A stretch of 64,000 bases of DNA from Ectothiorhodospiraceae bacterium. GTDB taxonomy: Bacteria > Pseudomonadota > Gammaproteobacteria > GCA-002705445 > GCA-002716945. This document shows, in pieces, positions 8,839 to 18,411 of this stretch. Positions within the stretch are counted from its first letter, which is position 1. Each line of letters opens with the position of its first letter. The DNA lies in assembly GCA_019651095.1 (NCBI GenBank), contig BOXR01000004.1, positions 32,964 through 96,963 of the forward strand, in the 5' to 3' direction. Both the position numbers and the translations under genes were made by a program. The notes below the pieces were generated by a model that saw only the letters and a list, made by a program, of their open reading frames with translations, was not told where the DNA came from and made no database searches.

Positions 8839-10052
8839 TGAGTAAAAAAATATTTATTCATGTTGATATGAACGCTTTTTTTGCATCAATTGAGCAGCGC
8901 GACTTTCCTGAATTACGAGGAATGCCAGTAGCAGTAACTAATGGAAATCATGGATCTTGTATTATAACCTCATCGTATGAAGCAAGAGCATTTGGTATTA
9001 AAACCGGAATGAGACTTCGTGATGGGAAAAAAATATGTCCGCATTTAATACAAAGACCGTCTAGACCACATATATACGCTAACATATCGGCTAATATCAT
9101 GGATATTTTAAAAACTATCACTCCTGACATTCAAATATACTCTGTAGATGAAGCTTTTCTAGAAGTGACAAATTGCATGAGAATCTATAAGGATATAAAT
9201 ACAATTGTTTACAAAATTAAGGATTTAATATATTCATCTGAAAATTTAAAATGTTCAATTGGGGTGTCATACAGTAAGTCATTGGCTAAATTTGCTTCAA
9301 AATTTAATAAACCAGATGGGATTACCTTTATTACTAGAAAAAATTATCATCAATATTTAGATAATGCTCCTGTCAATAAATTATGTGGAGTATCGAAAGG
9401 AATAACAAGATTTTTAAATATACATGGAGTATACAAATGTTCTGATATGAAGAAAATTCCCATTAGTATACTTTCAAACAGATTTGGTAATATTGGAAGA
9501 AAGATATGGCTTATGGCAAACGGAAGTGATTTTGAAGGTCTTACATTAGATCCAGTTCATCCAAAAAGCCTTGGTCATGGAAAAGTCTTGATGCCAAATA
9601 CGAAAGATCGATATTTAATAAAAAAAACTTTTTTAAGGATGTCGGTTAAATTATCAAGACGATTACGTAATTCAGGTTATGAATCAAATAAATTCTTAGT
9701 TAATATTAAGATCAAAGCAGGTTGGGTTCAAAAGAAAATTAAGCTTGAACATCCCACGTGTGATCAATTTGTTATATACAGTTTGTGCGAACTATATTTG
9801 GGCATGTTTGATAAAAATGTTGGCATTTATCAGGTCCAAGTAACAGCAATTAATCCAATAAAAAAAGATATTCAAACTGATCTTTTCGGTTCACAAACTG
9901 AACAAGACAATTATATGAGTGTAGTTGACAGTATCAATCAAAGGTTTGGGCAGGATATTGTAAGACCTGCACGTTTAAAATCTGATATTAGTGATAGTCC
10001 AGATGTTATTGCGCCTGCTTGGCGCCCAAAAGGATATAGGAAATCTGTATAA
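8838..10052 (+). CDS. dinB: Y-family DNA polymerase (Pol IV/DinB-like)
   Basis: Translesion polymerase of 404 residues. The palm motifs are present: Asp10 in IHVDMNAFFA with Phe15 as the steric gate, and Asp104-Glu105 in YSVDEAFLEV; the helix-hairpin-helix region follows (KLCGVSKGITRFLNIHGV) and a little-finger domain (about 240-350). The tail carries QTDLFG and ends in APAWRPKGYRKSV, a tail seen in some DinB-like relatives rather than classic E. coli DinB or UmuC. It is cotranscribed with lexA and therefore expected to be damage-inducible. The exact subgroup (DinB versus UmuC-like) is uncertain, but the family is clear. Confidence 0.9.
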   Translation: MSKKIFIHVDMNAFFASIEQRDFPELRGMPVAVTNGNHGSCIITSSYEARAFGIKTGMRLRDGKKICPHLIQRPSRPHIYANISANIMDILKTITPDIQIYSVDEAFLEVTNCMRIYKDINTIVYKIKDLIYSSENLKCSIGVSYSKSLAKFASKFNKPDGITFITRKNYHQYLDNAPVNKLCGVSKGITRFLNIHGVYKCSDMKKIPISILSNRFGNIGRKIWLMANGSDFEGLTLDPVHPKSLGHGKVLMPNTKDRYLIKKTFLRMSVKLSRRLRNSGYESNKFLVNIKIKAGWVQKKIKLEHPTCDQFVIYSLCELYLGMFDKNVGIYQVQVTAINPIKKDIQTDLFGSQTEQDNYMSVVDSINQRFGQDIVRPARLKSDISDSPDVIAPAWRPKGYRKSV

Positions 10053-10054
10053 AA

Positions 10055-10083
10055 AAAGGCCGAAGGGGGTAGATTCGGCCTTT
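10055..10083 (+). terminator. Rho-independent-type terminator after lexA-dinB
   Basis: A 10-bp perfect stem (AAAGGCCGAA, 10055-10064, pairing with TTCGGCCTTT, 10074-10083) with a 9-base loop starts 3 bases after the polymerase stop codon. The A-run before it and T-run in its 3' arm make it potentially bidirectional. It closes the SOS operon. Confidence 0.85.
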
Positions 10084-10110
10084 CATTAAAGGGGTGGGGA
10101 TATGACTTGT

Positions 10111-10126
10111 TGTCTGTATCCTGTCT
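10111..10126 (+). promoter_or_regulatory. Tandem TGTCT repeats upstream of the MerR/B12 regulator
   Basis: TGTCT occurs at 10111-10115 and 10122-10126, exactly 11 bases apart, within TGTCTGTATCCTGTCT. A nearly identical element occurs at 32925-32943. A further palindrome, GACATGTC, lies at 10149-10156. Direct repeats with an 11-bp period are the operator layout known for CarH, a MerR-family regulator with a B12-binding domain, so this is a reasonable candidate autoregulatory operator. Binding is not shown by sequence alone. Confidence 0.4.
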
Positions 10127-10203
10127 AAAACATTATCTTAATAATATAGACATGTCAATAAATAATATGAACAAAAACTATACAAATTCACTAAAAGGTG
10201 TTA

Positions 10204-10225
10204 TTGTCTGTTAAAAATTAGACAA
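10204..10225 (+). promoter_or_regulatory. Inverted repeat TTGTCT-N10-AGACAA upstream of merR-type gene
   Basis: TTGTCT (10204-10209) and AGACAA (10220-10225) form a perfect 6-bp inverted repeat with a 10-base spacer, ending 16 bases before the ATG at 10242. Its left half (TGTCTGTTAA) is repeated exactly at 32934-32943. It probably represents a protein-binding site; the identity of the binder is inferred. Confidence 0.45.
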
Positions 10226-10241
10226 AACTTTGACAAAAACG

Positions 10242-11246
10242 ATGGAAAGTATAATAATTGACAACAATGAAAGCGAAAAGCCTACTAATGGCCTTCAAAT
10301 GAAAGAAGATTTATCTGCGAAACCTAGACATCTTATCCAGGTCGTCAATCGACGAACAGGATTGAGTTCTGATGTAATTCGAGTCTGGGAAAAGAGGTAT
10401 CAAGCAGTTGTTTCTCATAGAAATGATACCAACCGCAGATTATATTCTGACAAAGATATAGATAAATTAACATTACTTAAGAGGGCTATAGCCGCAGGAA
10501 GAAGGATAGGAGATATAGCTGCATTGTCATATGATGATTTATTTGAGCTGGTAATGGGTGATGAATCGAATGCTGCAGTTGGTTATAGAAGACCTAGTAC
10601 AGGAACTATAATGGAGTTATTTGACGAATCTGTTTCATGTGTGAAAGAAATGAATAGTTGGAAACTTGATAATGTTCTATCAAATGCTGTTGCGGTCTTG
10701 AGTACAAATGACTTTCTTATCGAGTTTATAAAACCACTAACTAATTATATCCATGATGAATGCTCAAGAGGAAGTATTAGATATGCTCAAGAGAAAATGT
10801 CAAAGTTATGTATTAGGACATGCCTAAATAATATGTACTTACGACTTCGCTCATCAAAAGAGGATTGTCCAAGACTAGTTATTGCATCACTCTTATCGGA
10901 GCATGAGAGTCTTGATACTATAATGCACTTAATAGTTGCACAAAATGTAGGTTGGGATATTACTTATATCGGTAATGGAGTTCCACATGATGAGATCACA
11001 TATGCAGCATCAAATGTGAAAGCTCAACTAGTTGTTTTAGCTATTAATAATCAAAGAGATATTGCGAGAAAAATTTATGAAATTAAACATATCAGAGACA
11101 ATGCAGAAAAAACTGAAGATATCATCCTAATTGGCCGTCAGTGTAATGAATTTAGACAATTAACTAATCAATTGAATATTAACATTGCAAACGACTTAAC
11201 TAGTTTTAGATTAACACTTGAGAGATTATATAGCTTAATCAGATAA
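10242..11246 (+). CDS. MerR-family transcriptional regulator with cobalamin-binding-like domain (LitR/CarH-like)
   Basis: The N-terminal third carries a MerR winged helix (SSDVIRVWEKRYQAV, then NRRLYSDKDIDKLTLLKRAI). A helical middle domain and a C-terminal Rossmann-like B12-binding domain follow (ASLLSEHESLDTIMHLI, then GWDITYIGNGVPHDEITYAA). This architecture is that of LitR/CarH light-responsive repressors that use adenosylcobalamin. The helical-domain motif usually written W-x9-E-H reads C-x9-E-K here, while the His of the SEHESL segment is kept. ATG 10242 is preferred over the TTG at 10230, which would add four residues. Convergent with valS, overlapping it by 12 bases. Confidence 0.85.
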   Translation: MESIIIDNNESEKPTNGLQMKEDLSAKPRHLIQVVNRRTGLSSDVIRVWEKRYQAVVSHRNDTNRRLYSDKDIDKLTLLKRAIAAGRRIGDIAALSYDDLFELVMGDESNAAVGYRRPSTGTIMELFDESVSCVKEMNSWKLDNVLSNAVAVLSTNDFLIEFIKPLTNYIHDECSRGSIRYAQEKMSKLCIRTCLNNMYLRLRSSKEDCPRLVIASLLSEHESLDTIMHLIVAQNVGWDITYIGNGVPHDEITYAASNVKAQLVVLAINNQRDIARKIYEIKHIRDNAEKTEDIILIGRQCNEFRQLTNQLNINIANDLTSFRLTLERLYSLIR

Positions 11247-13955
11247 GGTATCTCTGAGACTCCTCAAGGATAAAATATCGTTTTCTATTTTTGCTTTATT
11301 AGAAATATTTTGATTAATAATATCACTGGGCGCTCTCTCAATGAATTTTTTATTGTTAAGTTTTTGATCAATCTTATTCACTATACCTGAAAGGTCAGTT
11401 ATTTTTTTATCAATCTTAGCAGTTTCCTCATCTGCATCAATCATACTTTTTATTTTTAAATATAATGTATAATTTTCATCGATGAGATCAATGTAATCTA
11501 AATTTTCTTCTTTTTGATCTGTAATCTCTATTTTTATATTAGTCATATTATTAATTAAATCAGAATGTTTCTGCTAGATCTTTAACTAGGTTAGATTCAT
11601 TGATAAATATTTTTACATTAATAATTTCTTTCGGATGGATACTCAACTCAGCACGGATTTTCCTAATTTTCCTGATTATATCTCTAATATTTTCGACTCT
11701 TGACTCAACATCATATTCTTTTGAAATCCTTATTTGGGATGGAAAACTGCTATTTATCAGCATTGGTTCTGTCGACAAAGCCTTTTATTATAAAACTCTT
11801 TCCAAATATCTTCAGTAATAAATGGGATAATTGGATGACATATTTTTATAATTCGAACTATAGAAAATATGAGATTATTTTGAGTTGTTTCGTTAATATT
11901 ATTCTTAGCTATCTCTAAGTACCAGTCACAGTATTCATTCCATACAAAGTCATAAATACTATTTGCCATTAAATCAAACCTATAATTTGTTGTATATTTT
12001 TAAAATCAGCACCATACTATCAAGTTTATATAAAATCCATTTATCAAAGATATTTGAATCCTTAGAATTTAGATCTCATTATATTGATAATCTTTACACG
12101 TGAGTAATATAAATCTTGATGCATTCCAAATTTTATTACAGAAAATTTCTATAACCCTCAATTCTTTTTAGATCAAAATTAATATCCCTTCCAGTAGAAG
12201 CCATTGCACAAAAATTAAATCTAAGTGCATCTGCACCAAATTCTTTTATCCATCTGGAAAATCTCGCTTGTTTTTTGATGACATTTGATTTATGTTTATC
12301 ATTTATTAGGCTTGATGTCCTTTTTTCCAATAATTTATCAAGAGATATGCCTTCAATAACATCTAATGGGTCAATCACATTACCAACTGATTTTGACATT
12401 TTTTTCCCTTCAGAGTCTCGAACTAAGCCATGTATATAGATTTTGTTAAATGGTATGTTCTTTGTAAATTTTAAACTCATCATAATCATCCGTGCAACCC
12501 AGAAAAAAATTATATCAAAACCTGTAACAAGTAAATTAGTAGGGAAGTATTTTTGAAAAATAGCATCATCTTTTTTCCAATCAAGTGTAGAAAAAGGCCA
12601 TAGAGCTGAGGAGAACCATGTATCTAAAACATCAGTATCCTGCGATAAACTCACTTTATCAGATAAGTTATTTCGTACACGAACATCTTCCTCATCATTA
12701 CCAACATAAACATTTCCCTCAGCATCATACCAAGCTGGAATTCTGTGTCCCCATACAATTTGTCTACTAAACACCAGTCTTCTATGTTTTCAAGCCAGTT
12801 GAAATATATTTTTCCCAATGTTCGGGTACAAAATTTACTTTTTTTTCTTTAACTACTCTAATTCCATCTTGTGCTAGATCATGCATATTCATAAACCATT
12901 GATTTGTAAGAAGTGGTTCGATTATCTCACCAGTTCTCTCGCCAACAGGGACAGTATTCTTGTATGGAACTTTATCTTTGAAAACTCCAAGAGTTTCTAA
13001 ATCTTTAAGTAGATCCTCTCTGACATCATGAATGTTTCTTCCAATGTATTTTTTTGCAACATTCTCATTTAATTTCCCATCTTTATTAGAATATTGATAA
13101 ATTCAAGATCATGCTTTTTACCAATCTTATAGTCATTAAAGTCATGTGCTGGTGTAATTTTAAGACAGCCCGTGCCAAATTCCATATCAACTATATCATC
13201 ACCTATTATAGGTATTTCCTATCTATCATAGGTAATATTATTTTTTGCCTATCAAGCTGTTATATCTTGTATCAGACGGGTTAACACAAACAGCAGAATC
13301 ACCGAAGAATGTTTCTGGTCTTGTTGTAGCTACGATGATTTTATCAGTAGAGTCTTTAACTCCATATTCAGATGATAAAGAAAACCCTCTCTCTCCTCAT
13401 TAATGACCTCCAGATCAGAAATAGCAGTCTGAAGTTTTATATCCCAATTAACAAGTCGATTCCTCTGTAAATTAATCCATTGTTGTATAAATCTATGAAA
13501 ATGTTTCTTACAATTTCTGACAGTCCATCATCCATAGTAAATCTATTCCTGACCAGTCTGCAGATGAGCCAATTCTTTTGTTTGACTGATAATAGTATTA
13601 CCTGATAACTCCTTCCACTTCCAGACTTCATCAATAAATTCTTCTCTACTAAGAGTTTTAGGATTGATGCCGAATTACTGATTCTATTCTCAACAACAAG
13701 TTGTGTTGCAATACCCGCATGATCTGTTCCAGGTTGCCACAATACGCTTTTTCCAAGCATACGATGATATCTAACTAAAACATCAATAATTGTGTGTTGA
13801 AATGCATGGCCCATATGGAGAGTCCCAGTTACATTGGGAGGAGGCAAAACAATTGAAAATTTTGAGGCGGAATCCTTTGGCAAAAAGCATTTATGTTTTT
13901 CCCATGATTCGTAGATTTTCTGCTCGATATCTCTAGGCTTATATTGTTTATCCAT
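11235..13955 (-). CDS. valS: Valine--tRNA ligase, multiply frameshifted
   Basis: ValRS charges tRNA-Val. The span would encode about 907 residues, a normal ValRS length. Pieces in order from the N-terminus: [20 protein letters not shown] (HIGH motif as HMGH), [27 protein letters not shown] (different frame), [34 protein letters not shown] (KMSKS), anticodon-binding segments, and the C-terminal coiled-coil arm (11235-11546). The pieces lie in changing frames, so at least six indels are needed, several around 12.8-13.6 kb. It overlaps holC by 8 bases as in other gammaproteobacteria. An essential gene cannot be this broken unless another copy exists, so assembly error is the likely cause. Confidence 0.88.
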
Positions 13956-14388
13956 TATATTTTTTATGATTTAGATCAAAATTGTTATTCTTATAAATAG
14001 TATACTTTTTTCTACTAATAATTTTTTTCTCTTCAGAGCTTTCTACAAACTCATACACTTTAAAATGATTTTCAGCTTGAATAATTGGTTCATCAAAATT
14101 ATTTATTATCGAATCATACTCTTTGAATATTAACAGATTATTTAAATACTTTTCAGTTAAAAGTAGAATTGGAGTATCTAGTGTTACTTTTGGCTCATAG
14201 ATTTTATGAGGAAGAAAACTATTTTGTTCAAAAGTCCAGAGTAATTTATCAATTTTTTCTAAATTAGAATGATAATCACAAATTATAATTTGTCCGCCTA
14301 ACTTATATAATTCTCTAATAAGAGTGCAGATAGATAAGTGAAGATCTTGACTTTTTTCTAGTGAGTAGAAATTTACTGTCGATTTCAA
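13948..14388 (-). CDS. holC: DNA polymerase III subunit chi
   Basis: HolC links the clamp loader (through psi) to single-strand binding protein. The 146-residue protein shows the family pattern: an N-terminal NFYSLEKSQDLHLSICTLI segment and the conserved LLWTFEQNSFLPHKI followed by TPILLLTE. It lies between pepA (one base between them) and valS (8-base overlap), the classical pepA-holC-valS order, which supports an assignment that would be weaker on sequence alone because chi is poorly conserved. The C-terminus is rich in Lys and Asn. Confidence 0.88.
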   Translation of the reverse strand: MKSTVNFYSLEKSQDLHLSICTLIRELYKLGGQIIICDYHSNLEKIDKLLWTFEQNSFLPHKIYEPKVTLDTPILLLTEKYLNNLLIFKEYDSIINNFDEPIIQAENHFKVYEFVESSEEKKIISRKKYTIYKNNNFDLNHKKYNG

Positions 14389-14389
14389 T

Positions 14390-15832
14390 TTATTTATTTG
14401 TCATGACAAAATCAGTTAGAAGTTTGACAGGTCTGCCTGTTGAACCTTTGTCTTGACCTATCTCCCATGCTGTACCTGCAATATCTAAGTGGGCCCATTT
14501 TTGATCTTTTGTAAAAGTAGCTAAAAAAGCTGCTGCAGTGATTGCTCCCCCATATCTACCGCCTATGTTTTGAATATCCGCAAAATTTGTTTTTATCTCA
14601 TCAAAATAGTCTTGATAAAGAGGTAGCTCCCAAACACGATCACCAGTGTTATCTGCTGATTTTTTTATTTTGGAGCTAAGCTCACTGCTATTTGAGAATA
14701 ATCCAGAAGGATATTTCCCCAGACCAACGAGACATGCACCTGTCAGTGTTGCCATATCTAAAATATACCTTGGCTTATATTTTTTACAAAATGTAAGTGC
14801 ATCGCATAAAACTAATCTTCCTTCAGCATCTGTATTTAGAATTTCGATTGTTATTCCAGACATACTTGTTACCACATCACCTGGGCGGGTAGCTTGGCTT
14901 CCTGGCATGTTCTCTGCGCAAGCAAGAATACCAATGACATTATTTTTTAAATTCATTTCTGCACATGCTTGCATAGTACCTATCACAGATCCTGCTCCAG
15001 ACATATCATATTTCATCTCATCCATATTTGCTGAGGGTTTTAAAGAAATGCCTCCTGTGTCAAAGGTTATACCTTTTCCAACCAAGACAATAGGTTGTTT
15101 TTTCTTGATGGGAGTATATTTGATGATTACTAGTTTAGCTGGCTGCTTACTTCCCTGAGAGACAGATAAAAGCGAACCCATTTTAAGTGATCGCATTTGT
15201 TTTTCGTCTAAAATTTCAACTTTGATACTTTTATGTATTTTTTCGAGTTTTTTTGCTTCTTTTGCTAAAAAAGTCGGGTTACATATATTCGAAGGTGTGT
15301 CACCAAGCATTCTAGCCTTGTTTATTCCATTAGATACTGCAATCGATTCTGAAATAGTTTTGTTAAACTGCCTATCATTTAAAGCAGATGAAATTTTTAA
15401 TGCACATATTTTTAGTTCTGAAGTGGTAGTTCCTTTATATGAATACTGTGATTTCTCAATTTCTATGATTGAGGCATTTATAATATCAAAGTTCTTTATT
15501 TTGAGGTTTGTTAGATCAATAGAAACAGTAGATATCTTATATGAATTTATCTCTTTTAGAGCTGCTTTAAGATTCTTTTCAAATCCTTGTATTGTTAACT
15601 CGCTCTTTTTCCCTAATCCAATAAAATAGTAGCTGTTATCATACATTTTACTTGCCAGCATATTACGCGCTCCTGACTTACCTGTAATAACTTTATTTGA
15701 TATAGACATCTTTATATCATCGGAAGCTGGACCTTTATCAACAACTCGATTAATGGACGCCAGGTTGTCCTCAAACACGAAAATGATATTTAGGTCATAT
15801 TTTTTACTTTTGTCAAATTTGGTGTATTTCAT
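14390..15832 (-). CDS. pepA: Leucyl aminopeptidase (cytosol aminopeptidase, M17)
   Basis: PepA removes N-terminal residues from peptides using two metal ions; in E. coli it also acts as a DNA-binding accessory factor in plasmid recombination and carAB control. The 480-residue protein has the metal-site segment VGKGITFDTGGISLKP, the signature NTDAEGRLVL, and KYDMSGAGSV. The N-terminal domain (about 1-165) is divergent, as usual. The start ATG at 15832 is divergent from lptF with a 75-base AT-rich gap that must contain both promoters. First gene of pepA-holC-valS. Intact. Confidence 0.95.
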   Translation of the reverse strand: MKYTKFDKSKKYDLNIIFVFEDNLASINRVVDKGPASDDIKMSISNKVITGKSGARNMLASKMYDNSYYFIGLGKKSELTIQGFEKNLKAALKEINSYKISTVSIDLTNLKIKNFDIINASIIEIEKSQYSYKGTTTSELKICALKISSALNDRQFNKTISESIAVSNGINKARMLGDTPSNICNPTFLAKEAKKLEKIHKSIKVEILDEKQMRSLKMGSLLSVSQGSKQPAKLVIIKYTPIKKKQPIVLVGKGITFDTGGISLKPSANMDEMKYDMSGAGSVIGTMQACAEMNLKNNVIGILACAENMPGSQATRPGDVVTSMSGITIEILNTDAEGRLVLCDALTFCKKYKPRYILDMATLTGACLVGLGKYPSGLFSNSSELSSKIKKSADNTGDRVWELPLYQDYFDEIKTNFADIQNIGGRYGGAITAAAFLATFTKDQKWAHLDIAGTAWEIGQDKGSTGRPVKLLTDFVMTNK

Positions 15833-15907
15833 GATATTTCCATATAATAAAGTTATAATAAATAATAAATTAGATTAACATTTTTATGTGATCATGTAAT
15901 TACTACA

Positions 15908-16954
15908 TTGAATTTAATTAGCCAATATCTATATAAAAATTGTACCAAAGCATCTATCGTTGTTTTTGCAGTTCTTTTATTTATTCTTCTAGCTAATACG
16001 GGACTACGTCTGGTTGAGGATGTAAATGAGGGTGATATTCCCTCTATTTTTTTGATTGAATTATTAGCTCTGAAAGTTGTTCAGTACTCATCAATTATTA
16101 TTCCATTGAGCCTATTTTTCGGGATTATTATCACACTTAATAGACTTTACGTTACCAATGAAATGACAATAATAAAACTAAATGGTTTTTCTAATTATCA
16201 CCTAGCTAGAATACTTTCCATACTAATTATGTTCGTTACTATTTTTATGATTATTTTGAAATTTTTTTTAGCACCTTTAGCTGTAGAGCATAGGTCTAAA
16301 ATCGAACATCAAATATCCCATGAACAAAAGATTTATTCCCTCAAAGAGGGAATTTTCAACATAAGCAATGATAAATCAAAAGTAGTATACATAAATAATA
16401 AAGAAAAAAGTGAGTTAGCTAATATATTCATAAGATCACTCTCAAAGTCTGGTACACGTATAGATATATCCTCAGGAGTTACATCAAATAATATTGATTC
16501 TAATCTTATTAGTTTGGATAACGGGATATCATATGTCTTTAATCCTGATGGCAGTTTTAGCTCAACAGAGTACTCAACTCAGGATATGATTTTAGTAAAT
16601 GAGATTCCTGAGTTTTCTAGCGTGGATGTTGAATCTAAATCTTTCTTTGAATTAGTTAATATGACTGATTTATTATCAGCTAAAGAAATATTTAACAGAG
16701 TGTCTATTATAATTGCTGGATTAATACTGGCATATTTAGCAATTCCTTTGAGTAATTATGCTAAAAAAAATGACAAATACAGAAATATCTTTATAGGAGC
16801 TTTGATTTATTTCAGTTACATTATTATCATTCAATTAGCCTCTAGTTCTGTATCCAGTAAAATTGACCTTGCGATGATCGCCTTTTTTCTACACACATCT
16901 TATATTTACTTTACATTCGCTCTGTATAAACACACGACAACAGCGGTCAATTGA
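15908..16954 (+). CDS. lptF: Lipopolysaccharide export permease LptF
   Basis: LptF and LptG form the inner-membrane part of the LptB2FG transporter that extracts lipopolysaccharide. The 348-residue protein has the family topology: two N-terminal membrane helices (VVFAVLLFILLANTGLRLVE; IIIPLSLFFGIIITL), a third near residue 110, a periplasmic beta-jellyroll domain (about 130-265), and three C-terminal helices. The start is a TTG at 15908; no ATG is available that keeps the first membrane segment. It is followed after one base by lptG and is divergent from pepA, the usual gammaproteobacterial arrangement. Confidence 0.92.
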   Translation: MNLISQYLYKNCTKASIVVFAVLLFILLANTGLRLVEDVNEGDIPSIFLIELLALKVVQYSSIIIPLSLFFGIIITLNRLYVTNEMTIIKLNGFSNYHLARILSILIMFVTIFMIILKFFLAPLAVEHRSKIEHQISHEQKIYSLKEGIFNISNDKSKVVYINNKEKSELANIFIRSLSKSGTRIDISSGVTSNNIDSNLISLDNGISYVFNPDGSFSSTEYSTQDMILVNEIPEFSSVDVESKSFFELVNMTDLLSAKEIFNRVSIIIAGLILAYLAIPLSNYAKKNDKYRNIFIGALIYFSYIIIIQLASSSVSSKIDLAMIAFFLHTSYIYFTFALYKHTTTAVN

Positions 16955-16955
16955 A

Positions 16956-18023
16956 ATGAGAAAAATATTAATTTATATGCTAAAAAAATATCTAATTGGT
17001 TTTGCACTAGCAATAACTGTTCTTCTAGGAATAAATCTTTTACTTATATTTATCGCAGAGCTTAAGAATATTGGATCCCATGAATATACAATTTCCGTTC
17101 TATTTAATTATGTTATTTATCTAATTCCACAAAATATTCTAGATATTTTCCCTTATGCTTTACTTATAGGAAGTATGATTTCGTTTGGTTCTATGGCTTA
17201 TCACTCTGAGTTTGTCGCTATTAACTCACATGGTATTGGGATAAAGAAAATTATATACATAATTATTATACAGACCTTTATTATTTCATCGCTGTTGACT
17301 ATTACTATTAATTCAATTGCACCTAAATATTCAAATGAAGCACAAACACTAAAGAATTTATCTTTGAATAAAGCATTATCAGACAAAAACTTGTGGTTCA
17401 GGTCCAGCAACTATATTGTAAATGTCAATAAAGTTATTACAGACAAAAGGCTAGAGGATATTATTATTTATAATATACAAGATGGATCATTATCATCAAT
17501 CATTTCAGCTGAAAAAGGTTCTTATAATCAGCAATGGAATCTTAGTAATGTCAAAATTCACAATACAAGCTTAAATGAGGTATTAATTGAGGAATCTTAT
17601 GTTTTAGAGTCTGACGACTTTATTCCATCTGAGATCCTGAAGAGTCAATTTAATAAAAAAAGATATCTATCGATTAAAGATCTATATCAAAATATAAATT
17701 ACCATAATAAAGCCGGTATTCCATATGAAAATCATAAAGTTGTCTTCTGGAAAAAAGTTTTATTGCCTATCTCATGCTGTATTATAGTTTTCATAGGATT
17801 ACCTTTCTTATTCACTAGAATGCGGTCCACAAACCAGAGTCAAAGATTAATATTTGGAGTCTTATTTGGTATAACTTATTTTGTATTGACAAGTATCATA
17901 ACTAACTTATCTTTAATTATCGGTATTCCTGCACTAGCAAGTGTTTTAATATCCATGTCTCTCTTTATTGTGGTTGGCATATATCTATTTAATTCATTAG
18001 TAAAGAAAGATATTCCAATTTAA
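16956..18023 (+). CDS. lptG: Lipopolysaccharide export permease LptG
   Basis: This is the partner of LptF in the LPS export ABC transporter. It has 355 residues with the YjgP/YjgQ permease pattern: an N-terminal helix (FALAITVLLGINLLLIFIAE), DIFPYALLIGSMISFGSMA, SEFVAINSHGI (the coupling segment touching LptB), a periplasmic jellyroll (about 130-265) and three C-terminal helices starting at VLLPISCCIIVFIGLPFLF. It begins one base after the lptF stop. Its last four bases overlap the 3' end of the convergent RDD gene. Intact. Confidence 0.92.
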   Translation: MRKILIYMLKKYLIGFALAITVLLGINLLLIFIAELKNIGSHEYTISVLFNYVIYLIPQNILDIFPYALLIGSMISFGSMAYHSEFVAINSHGIGIKKIIYIIIIQTFIISSLLTITINSIAPKYSNEAQTLKNLSLNKALSDKNLWFRSSNYIVNVNKVITDKRLEDIIIYNIQDGSLSSIISAEKGSYNQQWNLSNVKIHNTSLNEVLIEESYVLESDDFIPSEILKSQFNKKRYLSIKDLYQNINYHNKAGIPYENHKVVFWKKVLLPISCCIIVFIGLPFLFTRMRSTNQSQRLIFGVLFGITYFVLTSIITNLSLIIGIPALASVLISMSLFIVVGIYLFNSLVKKDIPI

Positions 18024-18411
18024 TCAACTCTTTCGAGGTAGGTTTGAGATATTTTATCTTGTAGAGATTCATTGCTAACTAATAATAAAATATGACCACC
18101 CAGAAGAGAAACATTATTCTTTTTAGAGACTGCATGTATGAAATCTCTAATGAGTATCTGCTATATATTTTTATCTTCCAGATTCTCATACCAAGTGTTT
18201 GATTGTATTTTTTCCAAAACCAAGCGTAATATAAAAATATGATTGCAATAAGATATGTTTGGTAGAAAATATTATCAAGAACCGCATTGCCTTTAGACAA
18301 CAAAATAATTGGAATAGTAAAAAAATATAACACTGCGAATAACAATATCAAATCATAAAAATTCACTAACAACATTTTAAAAAGACCAACTTTATTGCTC
18401 ATAATACTCAC
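18020..18411 (-). CDS. RDD-family membrane protein, one frameshift
   Basis: This is a small polytopic membrane protein of the RDD family (function mostly unknown, sometimes linked to transport or stress). The pattern is NFYDLILLFAVLYFFTIPII, a second helix, then YYAWFWKKYNQTLGMRIWKI. The uncorrected frame stops at 18079; in the next frame the reading continues SLLGGHILLLVSNESLQDKI to TYLERVD and TAA at 18020-18022, matching the usual RDD ending, so one indel lies near 18110-18125. The start is GTG 18411 or ATG 18404. It overlaps the 3' end of moeA by about 20 bases. Confidence 0.7.

Noticed and set aside
11600..11918. Hydrophobic plus-strand open frames inside valS
   Set aside because: They are antisense to recognisable ValRS segments, overlap each other, and match nothing recognised.
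14646..15158. 170-codon open frame antisense to pepA
   Set aside because: Shadow of the pepA frame; no domain pattern and pepA on the other strand is complete.
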